This document shows positions 52,336-61,637 of a DNA stretch of 64,000 bases, one piece after another. Location: NCBI RefSeq assembly GCF_040358255.1, contig NZ_CP132938.1:1364001-1428000 (forward strand), read 5' to 3'. The notes beneath the pieces were generated by a model, which had not been told where the DNA came from, ran no database searches, and saw only the letters and a list, made by a program, of their open reading frames with translations. The stretch is from Tunturibacter gelidoferens (GTDB taxonomy: Bacteria; Acidobacteriota; Terriglobia; Terriglobales; Acidobacteriaceae). Both the position numbers and the translations under genes were made by a program. Numbering within the stretch: the first letter of the stretch is position 1; every line of letters begins with the position of its first letter.

Positions 52336-55020
52336 ATGCAAATGAGAGTTTGGGGATCGGCATTGATGCTGTTATTTGCTGCAGGTTTGATGGGATTGGG
52401 TCCTGTGGCTTTGGCAGCTAGTTCGACTCTTCCTCAATCTGTAACGCTCTCAGCTGGCTGGCAGCTGCAGGATGCGGCGAAGGTGACGCAGGCCGGGGAT
52501 GCGATCGCTTCGACAAACTTTAAACCGCAGAGTTGGTACTCCGCGACGGTACCGGGGACGGTGTTGACGAGCCTGGTGAATGCAGGTGCTTACCCAGAGC
52601 CTTTGTATGGGGAGAATAATCGGCCCGACAAGATTCCCGATAGCCTTGCGCGTACGCCGTACTGGTATCGTACGGTCTTCGAGGTGCCGGAGACGTACGC
52701 CGGGAAGCATGTGTGGTTGAACCTGGAGGGGATTAATTTCTCCGCCCAGGTGTGGGTCAACGGGACGCAGGTGGGCACGATGAAGGGCGCGTTCAAGCGG
52801 GGGATCTTCGATATCTCAGCAGAGGCAAAGCCGGGGAAGAAGGCGGTCCTGGCTGTGCTGGTGTCGCCGCAGCCTCATCCCGGAGATCCGCATGAACACA
52901 CGATTCGCGATGGCGTCGGCAGGAACGGTGGAATTACCGCGATTGATGGGCCGACTTTTCTGTCGACGATTGGCTGGGACTGGATTCCTGCGATTCGGGA
53001 TCGTGACACTGGAATCTGGCAGAAGGTTTTTCTCTCGGCGAGTGGGCCTGTGGTGATTAAAGATCCACTGGTCACGACCGATCTTCCTTTGCCCAAGACT
53101 GATGCGGCAGATGTCTCGGTGCAGGCGCGGGTGGAGAATGTGACGGATGCACCGCAGAAGGGCGTGTTGAAAGGAACCTTTGGAGATGTCACGTTCGAAC
53201 AGAGCGTCGAGGTGGCGGCGCATAGTTCGCAGACGGTTACGGTCGATTCGAAGAACACGCCGGCGATGCATGTGGCGAATCCGAAGCTTTGGTGGCCGAA
53301 TGGCTATGGGCCGCAGAATCTTTACAAGCTGCATTTGAGTTTTGAGGTGGATGGAAAGACGTCGGACGACAAAGATGTGAGCTTTGGTGTTCGCAAGTTT
53401 ACGTATGCAGTGCCTGACTCGGAGAACCTGACGATCTCGGTGAATGGGGTTCGAGTGTTTATTCGCGGAGGGAACTGGGGATTGGATGAAGCGATGAAGC
53501 GCAATCCGCGGGAGCGGCTGGAGGCGCAGATTCGGATGCATCAGATCGCGAACATGAACATGATTCGCAACTGGGTGGGACAGAGTACGAGCGAAGACTT
53601 TTATGAGCTGTGCGACAAGTACGGAATCCTGGTGTGGGATGAGTTTTTCCAGCCGAATCCCTCTGATGGGCCTGATCCGGATGACTTCGATACGTACATG
53701 GCGAATGTGCGCGACAAGATTCTGCGGTTTCGGAATCATGCTGCGATTGTTTTGTGGTGTGCTCGCAATGAGGGGTATCCGCCGAAGAAGATCGACGATG
53801 CGCTGCGCGTTTTGATGACTGAGTTGGAACCGACCCGGCTGTATCAGGCGAACTCGGCAGATGGGCGCGGCGTCAATTCGCATGGGCCATATCACTGGAG
53901 GACGCCACGTGAGTTTTATGTCTATGACGAGGCGTTCAAGACGGAGATTGGAAGTGTCTCGGTGCCGACGCTGGAGTCGATTCACGGCATGATGCCGGAG
54001 AAGGATTGGGAGACGATCAACGACGACTGGGCGGAGCATGACTTTGCCAAGGGCGCGGCTGATGGCGACAAATATCCCGCGATGATTGCGGATCGGTATG
54101 GCAAGGTGGCGAACCTTGCGGACTTTGTGCGGAAGTCGCAGCTGGCGAATTACGAGGCGTTCCGCGCGATGTATGAGGGACGCAATGCGAAGCTGTTTCA
54201 TCCGACGACGGGTGTGATTACGTGGATGAGTAATCCTGCGCAGCCAAGTTTCGTGTGGCAGATCTATCATCACGACCTCGAACCGAACTCGGCTTTGTTC
54301 GCGGTGAAGAAGGCAGCCGAGCCGGTTCATATTCAGCTGAATGAATCGAACGGAGAGGTCCAGGTCATCAATAACCTGAATACTACCTTGGAGGGAGCGC
54401 ATGCTCATCTGGCGATCTACAACCTTGATGGAGCGGTCAAGTATGAACACGATTTCGATGTGACTGCTTCCCCGAGCCTGGCGACTACGCTTGGATCTGT
54501 GGCGTGGCCCGCGGATCTTTCGACGGTTCACTTTGTGAAGCTTGAGCTACGTGATGCGGCGGGAAAGCTGGTTTCGGATAACTTCTATTGGCGTGCGCTG
54601 CCTGAACATCAGGACGATCTGAAGGCGCTTGATAGTCTTTCTACGATCGCGCTGGATGCGAAGGTGAGCCGTAGCGATGCTGACGGAAGGAGCTTGATCA
54701 CGGTGACGCTGCATAATCCGGATAAGGAAGTTGCGCTGATGACACATCTTCAGTTGCGGCGGAAGCGTTCCGGCGAGCGAGTGCTGCCGGTGTACTACAG
54801 CGATAACTATGTGTCTTTGCTGCCGAATGAGAGCAAGACGATCACAATTGAGGCGGCGACGGCGGATCTGAAGGGCGAGGGCGCGCTGGTGGTTGCGGAT
54901 GGATGGAATGGCAGGGTCGTTGCCGGGAGTGCGGCGGGAGTGGGGATCGAGACCAATGGCGAAGCTCTGGTGGAGCATTGGCCCGTGACCGGGCTGCCGA
55001 TGATCTCGGCGACACAATGA
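52336..55020 (+). CDS. secreted glycoside hydrolase family 2 protein
   Basis: 894 residues. Signal peptide (hydrophobic LMLLFAAGLMGLG, ending ALA-AS). GH2 architecture: N-terminal sugar-binding jelly roll (TPYWYRTVFEVPETYAGKH), Ig-like domain, then a TIM barrel with IRGGNWGLDEAMKRN, acid/base Glu in LWCARNEGY, and a probable nucleophile Glu in FKTEIGSVSVP. The pattern fits the exo-beta-glucosaminidase / beta-mannosidase branch of GH2 more than beta-galactosidases. Probably periplasmic or extracellular. An ATG two codons later (52342) is an alternative start. No polysaccharide locus is adjacent. Confidence 0.87.
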   Translation: MQMRVWGSALMLLFAAGLMGLGPVALAASSTLPQSVTLSAGWQLQDAAKVTQAGDAIASTNFKPQSWYSATVPGTVLTSLVNAGAYPEPLYGENNRPDKIPDSLARTPYWYRTVFEVPETYAGKHVWLNLEGINFSAQVWVNGTQVGTMKGAFKRGIFDISAEAKPGKKAVLAVLVSPQPHPGDPHEHTIRDGVGRNGGITAIDGPTFLSTIGWDWIPAIRDRDTGIWQKVFLSASGPVVIKDPLVTTDLPLPKTDAADVSVQARVENVTDAPQKGVLKGTFGDVTFEQSVEVAAHSSQTVTVDSKNTPAMHVANPKLWWPNGYGPQNLYKLHLSFEVDGKTSDDKDVSFGVRKFTYAVPDSENLTISVNGVRVFIRGGNWGLDEAMKRNPRERLEAQIRMHQIANMNMIRNWVGQSTSEDFYELCDKYGILVWDEFFQPNPSDGPDPDDFDTYMANVRDKILRFRNHAAIVLWCARNEGYPPKKIDDALRVLMTELEPTRLYQANSADGRGVNSHGPYHWRTPREFYVYDEAFKTEIGSVSVPTLESIHGMMPEKDWETINDDWAEHDFAKGAADGDKYPAMIADRYGKVANLADFVRKSQLANYEAFRAMYEGRNAKLFHPTTGVITWMSNPAQPSFVWQIYHHDLEPNSALFAVKKAAEPVHIQLNESNGEVQVINNLNTTLEGAHAHLAIYNLDGAVKYEHDFDVTASPSLATTLGSVAWPADLSTVHFVKLELRDAAGKLVSDNFYWRALPEHQDDLKALDSLSTIALDAKVSRSDADGRSLITVTLHNPDKEVALMTHLQLRRKRSGERVLPVYYSDNYVSLLPNESKTITIEAATADLKGEGALVVADGWNGRVVAGSAAGVGIETNGEALVEHWPVTGLPMISATQ

Positions 55021-55051
55021 CCAGGTGCGAGGGGCTGGATTTTGGAAGGGA

Positions 55052-55128
55052 TGGTAGGCACGAGGAGACTCGAACTCCTGACCTCTACCGTGTCAAGGTA
55101 GCGCTCTAACCAACTGAGCTACGCGCCT
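55052..55128 (-). tRNA. tRNA-Val(GAC)
   Basis: 77 nt with encoded CCA. Acceptor AGGCGCG/CGTGCCT (one G-U), D arm GCTCAGTTGGTTAGAGC, anticodon stem-loop CTACC-TTGACAC-GGTAG (anticodon GAC), T arm AGGAG-TTCGAGT-CTCCT. Confidence 0.96.
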
Positions 55129-55140
55129 GTGCGTCTTCCC

Positions 55141-55169
55141 AGTCTAAACGGAGATCTGCGTTGGGGCAA
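55141..55169 (-). promoter_or_regulatory. probable promoter of tRNA-Val
   Basis: Minus strand: -35 TTGCCC (55169-55164), 17-bp spacer, -10 TAGACT (55146-55141), about 13 bp before the tRNA 5' end. Confidence 0.5.
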
Positions 55170-55208
55170 CCTTCGCGGGGTTGGGATAGGATGGATTGAC
55201 CCCGCAAC

Positions 55209-55784
55209 GTGCCCTTCCTGAGCCAATTTCGCGCCGCACCGAACCTGCTTACGCTGATGCGGCTCTTTATTATCCCCTTCCTTTTGATTGAGATTCTGGA
55301 TGGGCACTACGGCGTCGCGTTTGGGTTGTTCATGCTTGCGGGGATCAGCGATGCGTTGGATGGTTTACTGGCGCGGTGGCTTAGTCAGAAGACTACGCTG
55401 GGACAGTATCTCGACCCGATTGCTGATAAGCTCCTGTTGAGTTCGCTCTTTGTGGTGCTGACGCATGTTGGGCTGATTCCGCTGTACGTAACGGTTCTGG
55501 TCTTCAGTCGCGATGTGGGAATTCTGTTGATAGCAACGCTGCTGTTTGTGACGGGAACGCTGCGGGACTTCAGGCCCAGCGTATTTGGAAAGCTGAACAC
55601 GTTTGTGCAGATCGTTGCTTTGATTGCGGTGATATGTCAGAAGCTGTTTGTGTCGCAACAACTTGCGACGCTGCGGGATATTCTGGTGCGCGCGATCGCT
55701 GTGCTGGCACCGCTCTCTGCAGCGCAATATGCATGGATTGTGCTTCGCAGAATGAGTTCTCCGCCGGAGCAGACCGTCGTTTAG
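55209..55784 (+). CDS. CDP-alcohol phosphatidyltransferase (PgsA-like)
   Basis: 191-residue integral membrane enzyme. The CDP-alcohol motif DGx2ARx8Gx3Dx3D is seen in SDALDGLLARWLSQK then GQYLDPIADK. About six helices. GTG start. Probably phosphatidylglycerophosphate synthase, but cardiolipin synthase (Crls type) cannot be excluded by motif alone. The stop overlaps the convergent small gene by 4 bp. Confidence 0.9.
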   Translation: MPFLSQFRAAPNLLTLMRLFIIPFLLIEILDGHYGVAFGLFMLAGISDALDGLLARWLSQKTTLGQYLDPIADKLLLSSLFVVLTHVGLIPLYVTVLVFSRDVGILLIATLLFVTGTLRDFRPSVFGKLNTFVQIVALIAVICQKLFVSQQLATLRDILVRAIAVLAPLSAAQYAWIVLRRMSSPPEQTVV

Positions 55785-55945
55785 TCGTCGGAAGGGATCT
55801 CGGCTAGGGCGGTCTTTTCTTCGATGGCGATATCGCTGTACTCGGCCGAATCGAAGACTTCTCCGCACTTTTGACACTCAACAAATTCAGCGTCTTCCTC
55901 GCGGGCGACTATTTTGACAATGGGATGTTTGCAGATGGCAGTCAT
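55781..55945 (-). CDS. small CxxC protein
   Basis: 54 residues, MTAICKHPIVKIVAREED then FVECQKCGEVF and an acidic C terminus. One CQKC pair and an additional upstream Cys5-Lys-His7 could make a zinc ribbon. The frame stays open far upstream, but the short form is the compact domain. Function unknown. Confidence 0.6.
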   Translation of the reverse strand: MTAICKHPIVKIVAREEDAEFVECQKCGEVFDSAEYSDIAIEEKTALAEIPSDD

Positions 55946-56162
55946 TTGGGGAGAAAAAATGTGAATGGTATGGATTTTGCGCGTCCGCAGACCCCTTGTC
56001 AACCTGGATTCTGGACTTTGTCTGATGATAAATTTTGGATAGAGTCTGAATATCGAGGGCTCTGCCTCCCTGTTGCACGCACCGAATTTTGGACGTACAC
56101 TATCTAGGACTGGAATTGTCTGATTTGCGTCAATTTTCAGGGAGCGGGAGCTCAAAGCCGAC

Positions 56163-56630
56163 ATGCTGCGTCTGACCAAAAAAGCCGATTATGGTCTGAT
56201 GGCTCTGAAGTATCTGGCGGAGCAGACAGACGGCAGTGCGCACAGCGCAAAGGATATCGCTGAGGCTTATCACATTCCTCCTCAGCTGTTGGCGAAGATT
56301 CTACAGACTTTAGCGAAGGCTGGACTTCTCGTTTCGCACGCAGGAACTAACGGCGGCTATGCACTGTCGCGAAGCGCAATGGAGATCACGGCGTTTGAGG
56401 TGATCCGGGCGATCGATGGGCCGCTTTTCATTACAAGTTGCATTACGATTCACGGGACCTGCGACCTGGCAGGGCATTGCACCATCAAAGAACCATTGCG
56501 CAAGGTGAACGACAGCATCAAGGATCTGCTGAATGGACTACGTATCTCTGACCTGATCGAAGCCGGGGATGCGGAACAAGTTGGATCGGGCGCCCCGGTG
56601 GGCGGGGGTCTGGTAAGCATTGCGGTTTAG
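56163..56630 (+). CDS. iscR: Rrf2-family Fe-S regulator (IscR-like)
   Basis: 155 residues. N-terminal winged helix of the Rrf2 family (LRLTKKADYGLMALKYLAEQ; GGYALSR wing). Three cysteines in SCITIHGTCDLAGHC match an IscR/SufR-like Fe-S site. It heads the isc cluster and is expected to repress it when carrying a cluster. iscS starts 71 bp later. Confidence 0.9.
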   Translation: MLRLTKKADYGLMALKYLAEQTDGSAHSAKDIAEAYHIPPQLLAKILQTLAKAGLLVSHAGTNGGYALSRSAMEITAFEVIRAIDGPLFITSCITIHGTCDLAGHCTIKEPLRKVNDSIKDLLNGLRISDLIEAGDAEQVGSGAPVGGGLVSIAV

Positions 56631-56701
56631 CCACGGCTGACTGACGGCGCGCAGAGTTTGAGATTAGTAGAAGAGTTAGAGACACGAGTTTGGGAGATAC
56701 G

Positions 56702-57982
56702 ATGAGCAACGAGATGAGCAACAACGGCGTAGTGATCAGTGAGTCCTCAGCATCATTGCCGGCCGGCGTTACGCTGCCGATCTACATGGACAACCACGCG
56801 ACGACACCGATGGACCCGCGGGTTTTGGATGCGATGCTGCCATACTTTGGCAAGGTGTTTGGTAACGCAGCGAGCCGCAACCATGTGTTTGGCTGGGAGG
56901 CGGAGCAGGCCGTTGAAAAGGCTCGTGAGCAAATCGCCAAGTTGATTGGCGCGACCGCGAAGGAGATTATCTTCACCAGTGGTGCGACTGAGTCGAACAA
57001 CCTTGCCCTTAAGGGAATCGCCGAGATGTATCGCGAGCGCGGCAACCACATTGTGACGCAGGTGACCGAGCACAAGGCTGTTCTAGATACGTGCAAGAAG
57101 CTCGAGAAGCAGGGCTATCGCGTGACCTACCTGCCGGTGCAGGCGGATGGTCTGATCGATTTGGAGGATCTGAAGCGTGCGATCGACGACAAGACGATCC
57201 TGGTTTCGATCATGTACGCGAACAACGAGATTGGCGTGATTCAGCCCATCGCTGAGATCGGCAAGCTGTGCCATGAGAAGGGCGTGATCTTCCACACCGA
57301 CGCGGTACAGGCTGTGGGCAAGATTCCGGTGGATGTGCAGAAGGACAATATCGATGTGCTCTCGCTTTCGGGACATAAGATCTATGGGCCGAAGGGTGTT
57401 GGCGCGCTGTACGTTCGTCGTCGCAATCCTCGAGTGCAAATCTCGGAACAGATCAATGGTGGCGGCCATGAACGGGGAATGCGGTCAGGTACGCTCAATG
57501 TGCCGGGTATCGTCGGGCTGGGCGCGGCTTGTGAGATTGCCGGCCAGGAGATGGAGGCCGAGGCGAAGCGCGAGAAGGAACTGCGCGACTACATGAAGGC
57601 CAAATTCGAGAAGGCACTGGACTATGTACACGTGAACGGCAACATGGACCATCATCTGCCGGGGAACCTGAATATGAGCTTTGTCTACGTCGAGGGCGAG
57701 AGTCTTTTAATGGGAATCAACGATATTGCAGTTTCTTCGGGCTCGGCCTGCACCTCGGCGACACTTGAGCCATCTTATGTATTGAAGGCTTTGGGTTTGG
57801 GCGACGATGTGGCGCACAGTTCGATCCGGTTTGGTTTTGGCCGGTTCAATACGAAGGCTGAAGTCGACTACGTTTCGGACAAGGTGATCAATGTGGTTTC
57901 GAAGCTGCGAGAGCTTTCGCCGCTCTATGAGATGGTGAAGGAAGGCATTGACCTAACGAAGATCGAATGGGCTGCGCACTAG
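56702..57982 (+). CDS. iscS: cysteine desulfurase IscS
   Basis: 426-residue PLP enzyme. Residues: [38 protein letters not shown] with the PLP lysine, and the mobile loop [17 protein letters not shown] with the catalytic Cys. About 20 residues longer than E. coli IscS at the N terminus. ATG at 56702 with GGGAG 7 bases upstream. Confidence 0.96.
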   Translation: MSNEMSNNGVVISESSASLPAGVTLPIYMDNHATTPMDPRVLDAMLPYFGKVFGNAASRNHVFGWEAEQAVEKAREQIAKLIGATAKEIIFTSGATESNNLALKGIAEMYRERGNHIVTQVTEHKAVLDTCKKLEKQGYRVTYLPVQADGLIDLEDLKRAIDDKTILVSIMYANNEIGVIQPIAEIGKLCHEKGVIFHTDAVQAVGKIPVDVQKDNIDVLSLSGHKIYGPKGVGALYVRRRNPRVQISEQINGGGHERGMRSGTLNVPGIVGLGAACEIAGQEMEAEAKREKELRDYMKAKFEKALDYVHVNGNMDHHLPGNLNMSFVYVEGESLLMGINDIAVSSGSACTSATLEPSYVLKALGLGDDVAHSSIRFGFGRFNTKAEVDYVSDKVINVVSKLRELSPLYEMVKEGIDLTKIEWAAH

Positions 57983-58044
57983 TCTGGCGGCATTCACAGT
58001 TTAGAGTTTTGGAATTTGGAATAAGTGAGAGACAGGAGAACAAG

Positions 58045-58461
58045 ATGGCATATAGCGATAAGGTAGTAGACCACTACAATCATCCACGAAACGTTGGCAC
58101 GCTGGACAAGACCGCTGCCGAGGTTGGCACCGGGCTGGTAGGCGCGCCGGAGTGCGGGGACGTGATGCGTCTGCAGATTCGCGTGAATCCCGAGACGAAC
58201 GTGATCGAAGATGCCAAGTTCAAGACCTTCGGCTGCGGTTCGGCGATTGCTTCTTCCTCGCTCGCGACGGAGTGGGTGAAGGGCAAGACGATCGACGAGG
58301 CGCTGGCGATCTCGAACACGGACATTGTGAAGGAGCTTGCGCTTCCTCCGGTGAAGATTCACTGCTCGGTGCTGGCGGAAGACGCGATCCGCGCGGCGAT
58401 CGGCGACTGGAAGAAGAAGAACAAGGTTGCCGAGACGGCAGCGGTTGCTGTTGCTCACTAA
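58045..58461 (+). CDS. iscU: Fe-S scaffold IscU
   Basis: 138 residues. MAYSDKVVDHYNHPRNVG start, three scaffold cysteines in PECGD, FGCGSAIASSS and KIHCSVLAEDAI, and an LPPVK motif for HscA binding. AGGAG-type Shine-Dalgarno before the ATG. Between iscS and iscA. Confidence 0.97.
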   Translation: MAYSDKVVDHYNHPRNVGTLDKTAAEVGTGLVGAPECGDVMRLQIRVNPETNVIEDAKFKTFGCGSAIASSSLATEWVKGKTIDEALAISNTDIVKELALPPVKIHCSVLAEDAIRAAIGDWKKKNKVAETAAVAVAH

Positions 58462-58563
58462 ATTTTGAGCGATGGTACAGGGTTGAGACCACGGTAGCGG
58501 CGCATTTTTCAGTCGCGTCGTTACCGTGTTCTGTTGGTAGTGAGTAGCAGCAAGGACGGCGAT

Positions 58564-59064
58564 ATGGCGATGGTGACACTACAGACCGCGGCGGAGATGG
58601 AGGCGGCCCAGCAGGCTGCTGCATCCGGTCAGCCGAAGAATGCGCTGGCGGGGATGAATGTGCTGACTGCGCAGGGGCAGGAGCCGGGCCAGAAGGGCAT
58701 TCAGATTACTGAAAAGGCGCTGAAGCGAATCCGTGTTGCGATGGCCAAGGAAGGTGTGTCGCCGGAGCAGGGCGGGCTGCGGGTCGGGATTCAGGGTGGC
58801 GGCTGCTCGGGTCTGAGCTACAACATTCGCTTCGATACGCAGCCTCGGGAGCGGGATCGTGTGTATGCGTTTGGTGAGGGGCTGGCAACTGCCGGCGATC
58901 CTACGGACGGTGCGGCGATACGGATCTTTGTCGATCCGAAGAGCTTTATTTATCTGCACGGGATGGTGCTGGACTTTGAAGAGACACTGATGCGTCAGGG
59001 GTTCAACTTCATCAATCCGAATTCGACCAAGAGCTGTGGGTGCGGGTCGAGCTTTACGGCGTAG
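58564..59064 (+). CDS. iscA: IscA-family Fe-S carrier with N-terminal extension
   Basis: 166 residues; the usual length is about 107. Core: IQITEKALKRIRVAMAKEG, GGGCSGLSY (first Cys), and SCGCGSSF (Cys pair) at the C terminus. The first about 55 residues (AAEMEAAQQAAASGQ and following) are Ala/Gln-rich without known domain. A shorter start may be used; the ATG at 58564 has GGACG nearby. It abuts hscB with no gap. Confidence 0.93.
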   Translation: MAMVTLQTAAEMEAAQQAAASGQPKNALAGMNVLTAQGQEPGQKGIQITEKALKRIRVAMAKEGVSPEQGGLRVGIQGGGCSGLSYNIRFDTQPRERDRVYAFGEGLATAGDPTDGAAIRIFVDPKSFIYLHGMVLDFEETLMRQGFNFINPNSTKSCGCGSSFTA

Positions 59065-59676
59065 ATGGATTATTTTTCCTTCTTCGACCTTCCGCGGAAG
59101 CTGGCGCTGGATGTTGTGGCGTTGGAGAAGCGGTTTTATGTGCTGAGCCGCAAGCTGCACCCGGATCGGTTTGCTTCGAAGCCGGTGGCGGAGCAGGAGG
59201 CGGCGCTGGCGCAGAGTTCGCTGCTGAACGATGCTTACCGGACTCTGAAAGACCCGATCTCGCGGACGCAGTATCTGCTGACGCTTGAGGGTGTGGAGTT
59301 GGAGGAGCAGTCGAAGGCGGCGACTGATGCGGCGCGGGCATCGGGCGAGCAGAAGAAGCAGATTGTTCCTCCTGAGTTGCTGGAAGAAGTCTTCGAGCTG
59401 AACATGCAGTTGCAGGAGATGCGGGCGGCCAACCAGATGGGCGAGGATGAGCCGGAGTTGCGGCGCGATCTGATGACAGCGAAGGACACCTTCGACGCGA
59501 AGATGGTGGAGACGCAGGCGGAGTTGGAGGAGCTGTGGTCGGTTTGGGACTTCGGGGTGGACGCCGGGGATGAGGTGGCGAAGACTCGGGCCAAGGATGC
59601 GATGGTGGTACTGCTGAACAAGCGGAGCTACTTGCGGAACCTGGTGCGGGATGTCAATGAGGCCCTCGGCCTGTAG
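59065..59676 (+). CDS. hscB: Fe-S co-chaperone HscB
   Basis: 203 residues. J-domain with the diagnostic HPD in SRKLHPDRFAS, then the HscB C-terminal three-helix bundle (QYLLTLEGVELEE to NMQLQEMRAANQ). It starts directly after the iscA stop. hscA and fdx, expected next, are not present in the window; a minus-strand small gene follows instead. Confidence 0.93.
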   Translation: MDYFSFFDLPRKLALDVVALEKRFYVLSRKLHPDRFASKPVAEQEAALAQSSLLNDAYRTLKDPISRTQYLLTLEGVELEEQSKAATDAARASGEQKKQIVPPELLEEVFELNMQLQEMRAANQMGEDEPELRRDLMTAKDTFDAKMVETQAELEELWSVWDFGVDAGDEVAKTRAKDAMVVLLNKRSYLRNLVRDVNEALGL

Positions 59677-59699
59677 CTCTCTGCAGTCGGGTGCGTGGA

Positions 59700-59873
59700 C
59701 TAGTCGGCGATTAGTCCGGAGAACGGTAACTCCTGATTGTGCAAACGTTCTCTGAGGAGTTGGTTCTTCATGAGAAGCTCTCCGATCAGCTGATGTAGAC
59801 CAAACATTCGGGCTTGCGAACGCATGGCGTCGGTTGTTTCGTCTGGCTCTTCGATGAGGTGACTCGTGTTCAT
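59700..59873 (-). CDS. small helical protein with strong Shine-Dalgarno
   Basis: 57 residues, MNTSHLIEEPDETTDAMRSQ start, then a likely amphipathic helix (MFGLHQLIGELLMKNQLLRE). AGGAGGT lies 8 bases before the ATG, a perfect Shine-Dalgarno, so it is probably translated. The frame is open upstream but that part is low quality. No family recognised. Confidence 0.6.
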   Translation of the reverse strand: MNTSHLIEEPDETTDAMRSQARMFGLHQLIGELLMKNQLLRERLHNQELPFSGLIAD

Positions 59874-59938
59874 AGTGTTTGACCTCCTAGGAAGTAATCT
59901 AGTTCGGGTCGTTCGATCCGTATAGACCTGTTGGGATG

Positions 59939-60161
59939 CTAAGAAGGCCCCACTTTTGAGGTGGTGGTACGCGCGCACTCGAAGTTGATGGCTATGTCCG
60001 TCGCGGCTTCGCGAAGGGCCCGGCCAAGATGAAGTCGTCGATGGTGGCGAGAGTGGGATCTTTTCGCACTCGGTCAGGTCGGTTTCAGTGAGCGCCTCGA
60101 GATACCGATGCCTGTGGAGCACGGGGTTGAGTCCGGGCTGTGATGGGTCTGCATTGTTCAC
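59939..60161 (-). pseudogene. possible frameshifted small gene
   Basis: A GTG with AAGGAG upstream begins NADPSQPGLNP, later LEALTETDLTE; protein-like sequence then continues in other frames (DPTLATIDDFIL, then GRALREAATDIAINFECA) to a TAG. Two frame changes would be needed. No family recognised; it may be chance. Confidence 0.25.
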
Positions 60162-60171
60162 TCCTTTCCCA

Positions 60172-60468
60172 GGGGGTACCCCCCACTAGATCTTGCGTGT
60201 AAGTATCTTATTATGAATAACTTGCTGAAAACTGATTTTGGCAAATTAGTCATTCCAAAAGGCTTACGGCTAAATACGTCCAGTCATTGGACTTAGCCAC
60301 GAGGAAGACGAAACGTCGTTCGGTTCGCGGTGTTTTAAGAAGAAAAGCCCCGGCGGGTGGCCGAGGCTTCTCTAATCTTCTGTATTCATTATAGCGGAGT
60401 CCACGTAACTAATACGCTACGCGAATGTGCTGGATTGACGCGGGGTTTTCATGTTTCGGGGCTTGACA
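60172..60468 (+). repeat. intergenic repeat element, copy C of three
   Basis: Begins GGGGGTACCCCCC, then TTGCGTGTAAGTATCTTATT, CATTCCAAAAGGCTTACGG, an extra insert-like hairpin segment (CCAGTCATTGG region and ACGTCGTTCGGTTCGCG), AAAAGCCCCGG...CCGAGGCTTCTC hairpin (about 60343-60371, one mismatch), TATTCATTATAGCGG, AACTAATACGCTACGCGAAT, GACGCGGGGTTTTC and GGGGCTTGACA. Slightly longer than A and B. Confidence 0.8.
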
Positions 60469-60627
60469 AGGTTTGGGCTGGGCGATGGAAGGCTGGCGGT
60501 GACACTCGACAGGCAAACTTTGTCCAATGCGGCGAGGATCTGCCCTTTTACGGTGTGATTGAAGGGAGTAACGTCGCTCTAAACTACAATCTTTGACCGG
60601 CGGCCTCTGTGCCGAAGGGAGTCTGAT
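60469..60627. other. leader of the isochorismatase-like gene
   Basis: About 160 bp from the end of copy C to the ATG. Shine-Dalgarno GAAGGGAG is seen about 8 bases before the start. Nothing else recognised. Confidence 0.35.
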
Positions 60628-61239
60628 ATGGCTGACACATTCACGATTGATCCGGCCCGCACGGCCGTCCTGAGCATGGATTGTCAGGCCGGCATCGTTT
60701 CCATCTATACCCGAGAGGGCAAAGACACCTTTCTGGTTCGAGTCGCGAGTGTTCTCAATCATGCACGTGCTGCCGGCATGACCGTAATCCACATCCAGGT
60801 GGGTTTTCGACCGGGACACCCCGAGATCTGTTCGCGGAATGCACTCTTCGGCGCCATTAAATCCTCGGAGCAACATCAGCGGCTATTCCGGGAACCGCTT
60901 GGAGCGATCCCGGATACGATCGCGCCGCAAGACGATGAGATTGTTATCACCAAGCACCGAGTCAGCGCCTTTGCCGGCACTGATCTCGCTATGATTCTTC
61001 GCGCCAACGAGATCGATACGTTGGTTCTTTACGGCATTGCGACCAGTGGCGTCGTCCTTTCCACTCTTGTCGAGGCTTCCGACGCCGATTACCGTGTTGC
61101 GGTTATCGGCGACTGTTGCGCCGACCTGGACTCAGCGCTGCACGATTGCCTCATTCAGCGATTCTTCCCTACACGCGGGGCGGTCTTCTCGTCTGAGAGT
61201 TTTATCGCCGCCTCATCGAGGACGGATAAACAATCGTGA
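60628..61239 (+). CDS. isochorismatase-fold hydrolase lacking the usual Cys
   Basis: 203 residues. The family catalytic Asp18 (LSMDCQAGI) and Lys109 (VITKHRVSAF) are present. The segment GIATSGVVLSTLVEA has Val142 where nicotinamidase-type members have the Cys nucleophile (TxxCVxxT). Members lacking Cys include vinyl-ether hydrolases such as PhzD. So amidase activity is unlikely; the substrate is unknown. Confidence 0.85.
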   Translation: MADTFTIDPARTAVLSMDCQAGIVSIYTREGKDTFLVRVASVLNHARAAGMTVIHIQVGFRPGHPEICSRNALFGAIKSSEQHQRLFREPLGAIPDTIAPQDDEIVITKHRVSAFAGTDLAMILRANEIDTLVLYGIATSGVVLSTLVEASDADYRVAVIGDCCADLDSALHDCLIQRFFPTRGAVFSSESFIAASSRTDKQS

Positions 61240-61637
61240 AGAGTTCCTTCATCGAGGCTTCGAGGCCAGGTGGGCGGCCTGCAGATTTGATCAGTTGCTG
61301 CTTGCTGCGACGAGAGATGTCCCGACCGTTGGGTGCCGACCCCAGGACACGGTCCGACGGTGTTGTTCTATGACTTCTCGCCACTAGCGGCATACCCAAT
61401 AAACAATTATCCCGCCACCCACTACACTCCCCTCTCGCCACGTAAACCGGCGTGATCTGGACTGCCAATCCAGATCGAGTCTCGAAAGTCGGACCTGGTT
61501 TTTGGGAACTTGCTCAAAAGCTGACTTTGCAGGCACGACTTGAAGCTATGCGATGGCAGCGTGCGAAAAAGATGACCTGCACCATCAACCCTTCCGGGCG
61601 GACGATGCGGGCCTTAGTGGGTAATTCAGCCTTGTAT
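61240..61637. other. intergenic region, no gene recognised
   Basis: About 400 bp. Open frames on both strands lack starts with Shine-Dalgarno and protein-like composition. A short palindrome TGGACTGCCAATCCA lies near 61458. Nothing else. Confidence 0.35.

Noticed and set aside
52816..54531. 571-codon antisense frame within the GH2 gene
   Set aside because: Arg/Ile/His-rich without domains; the GH2 frame has clear catalytic motifs.
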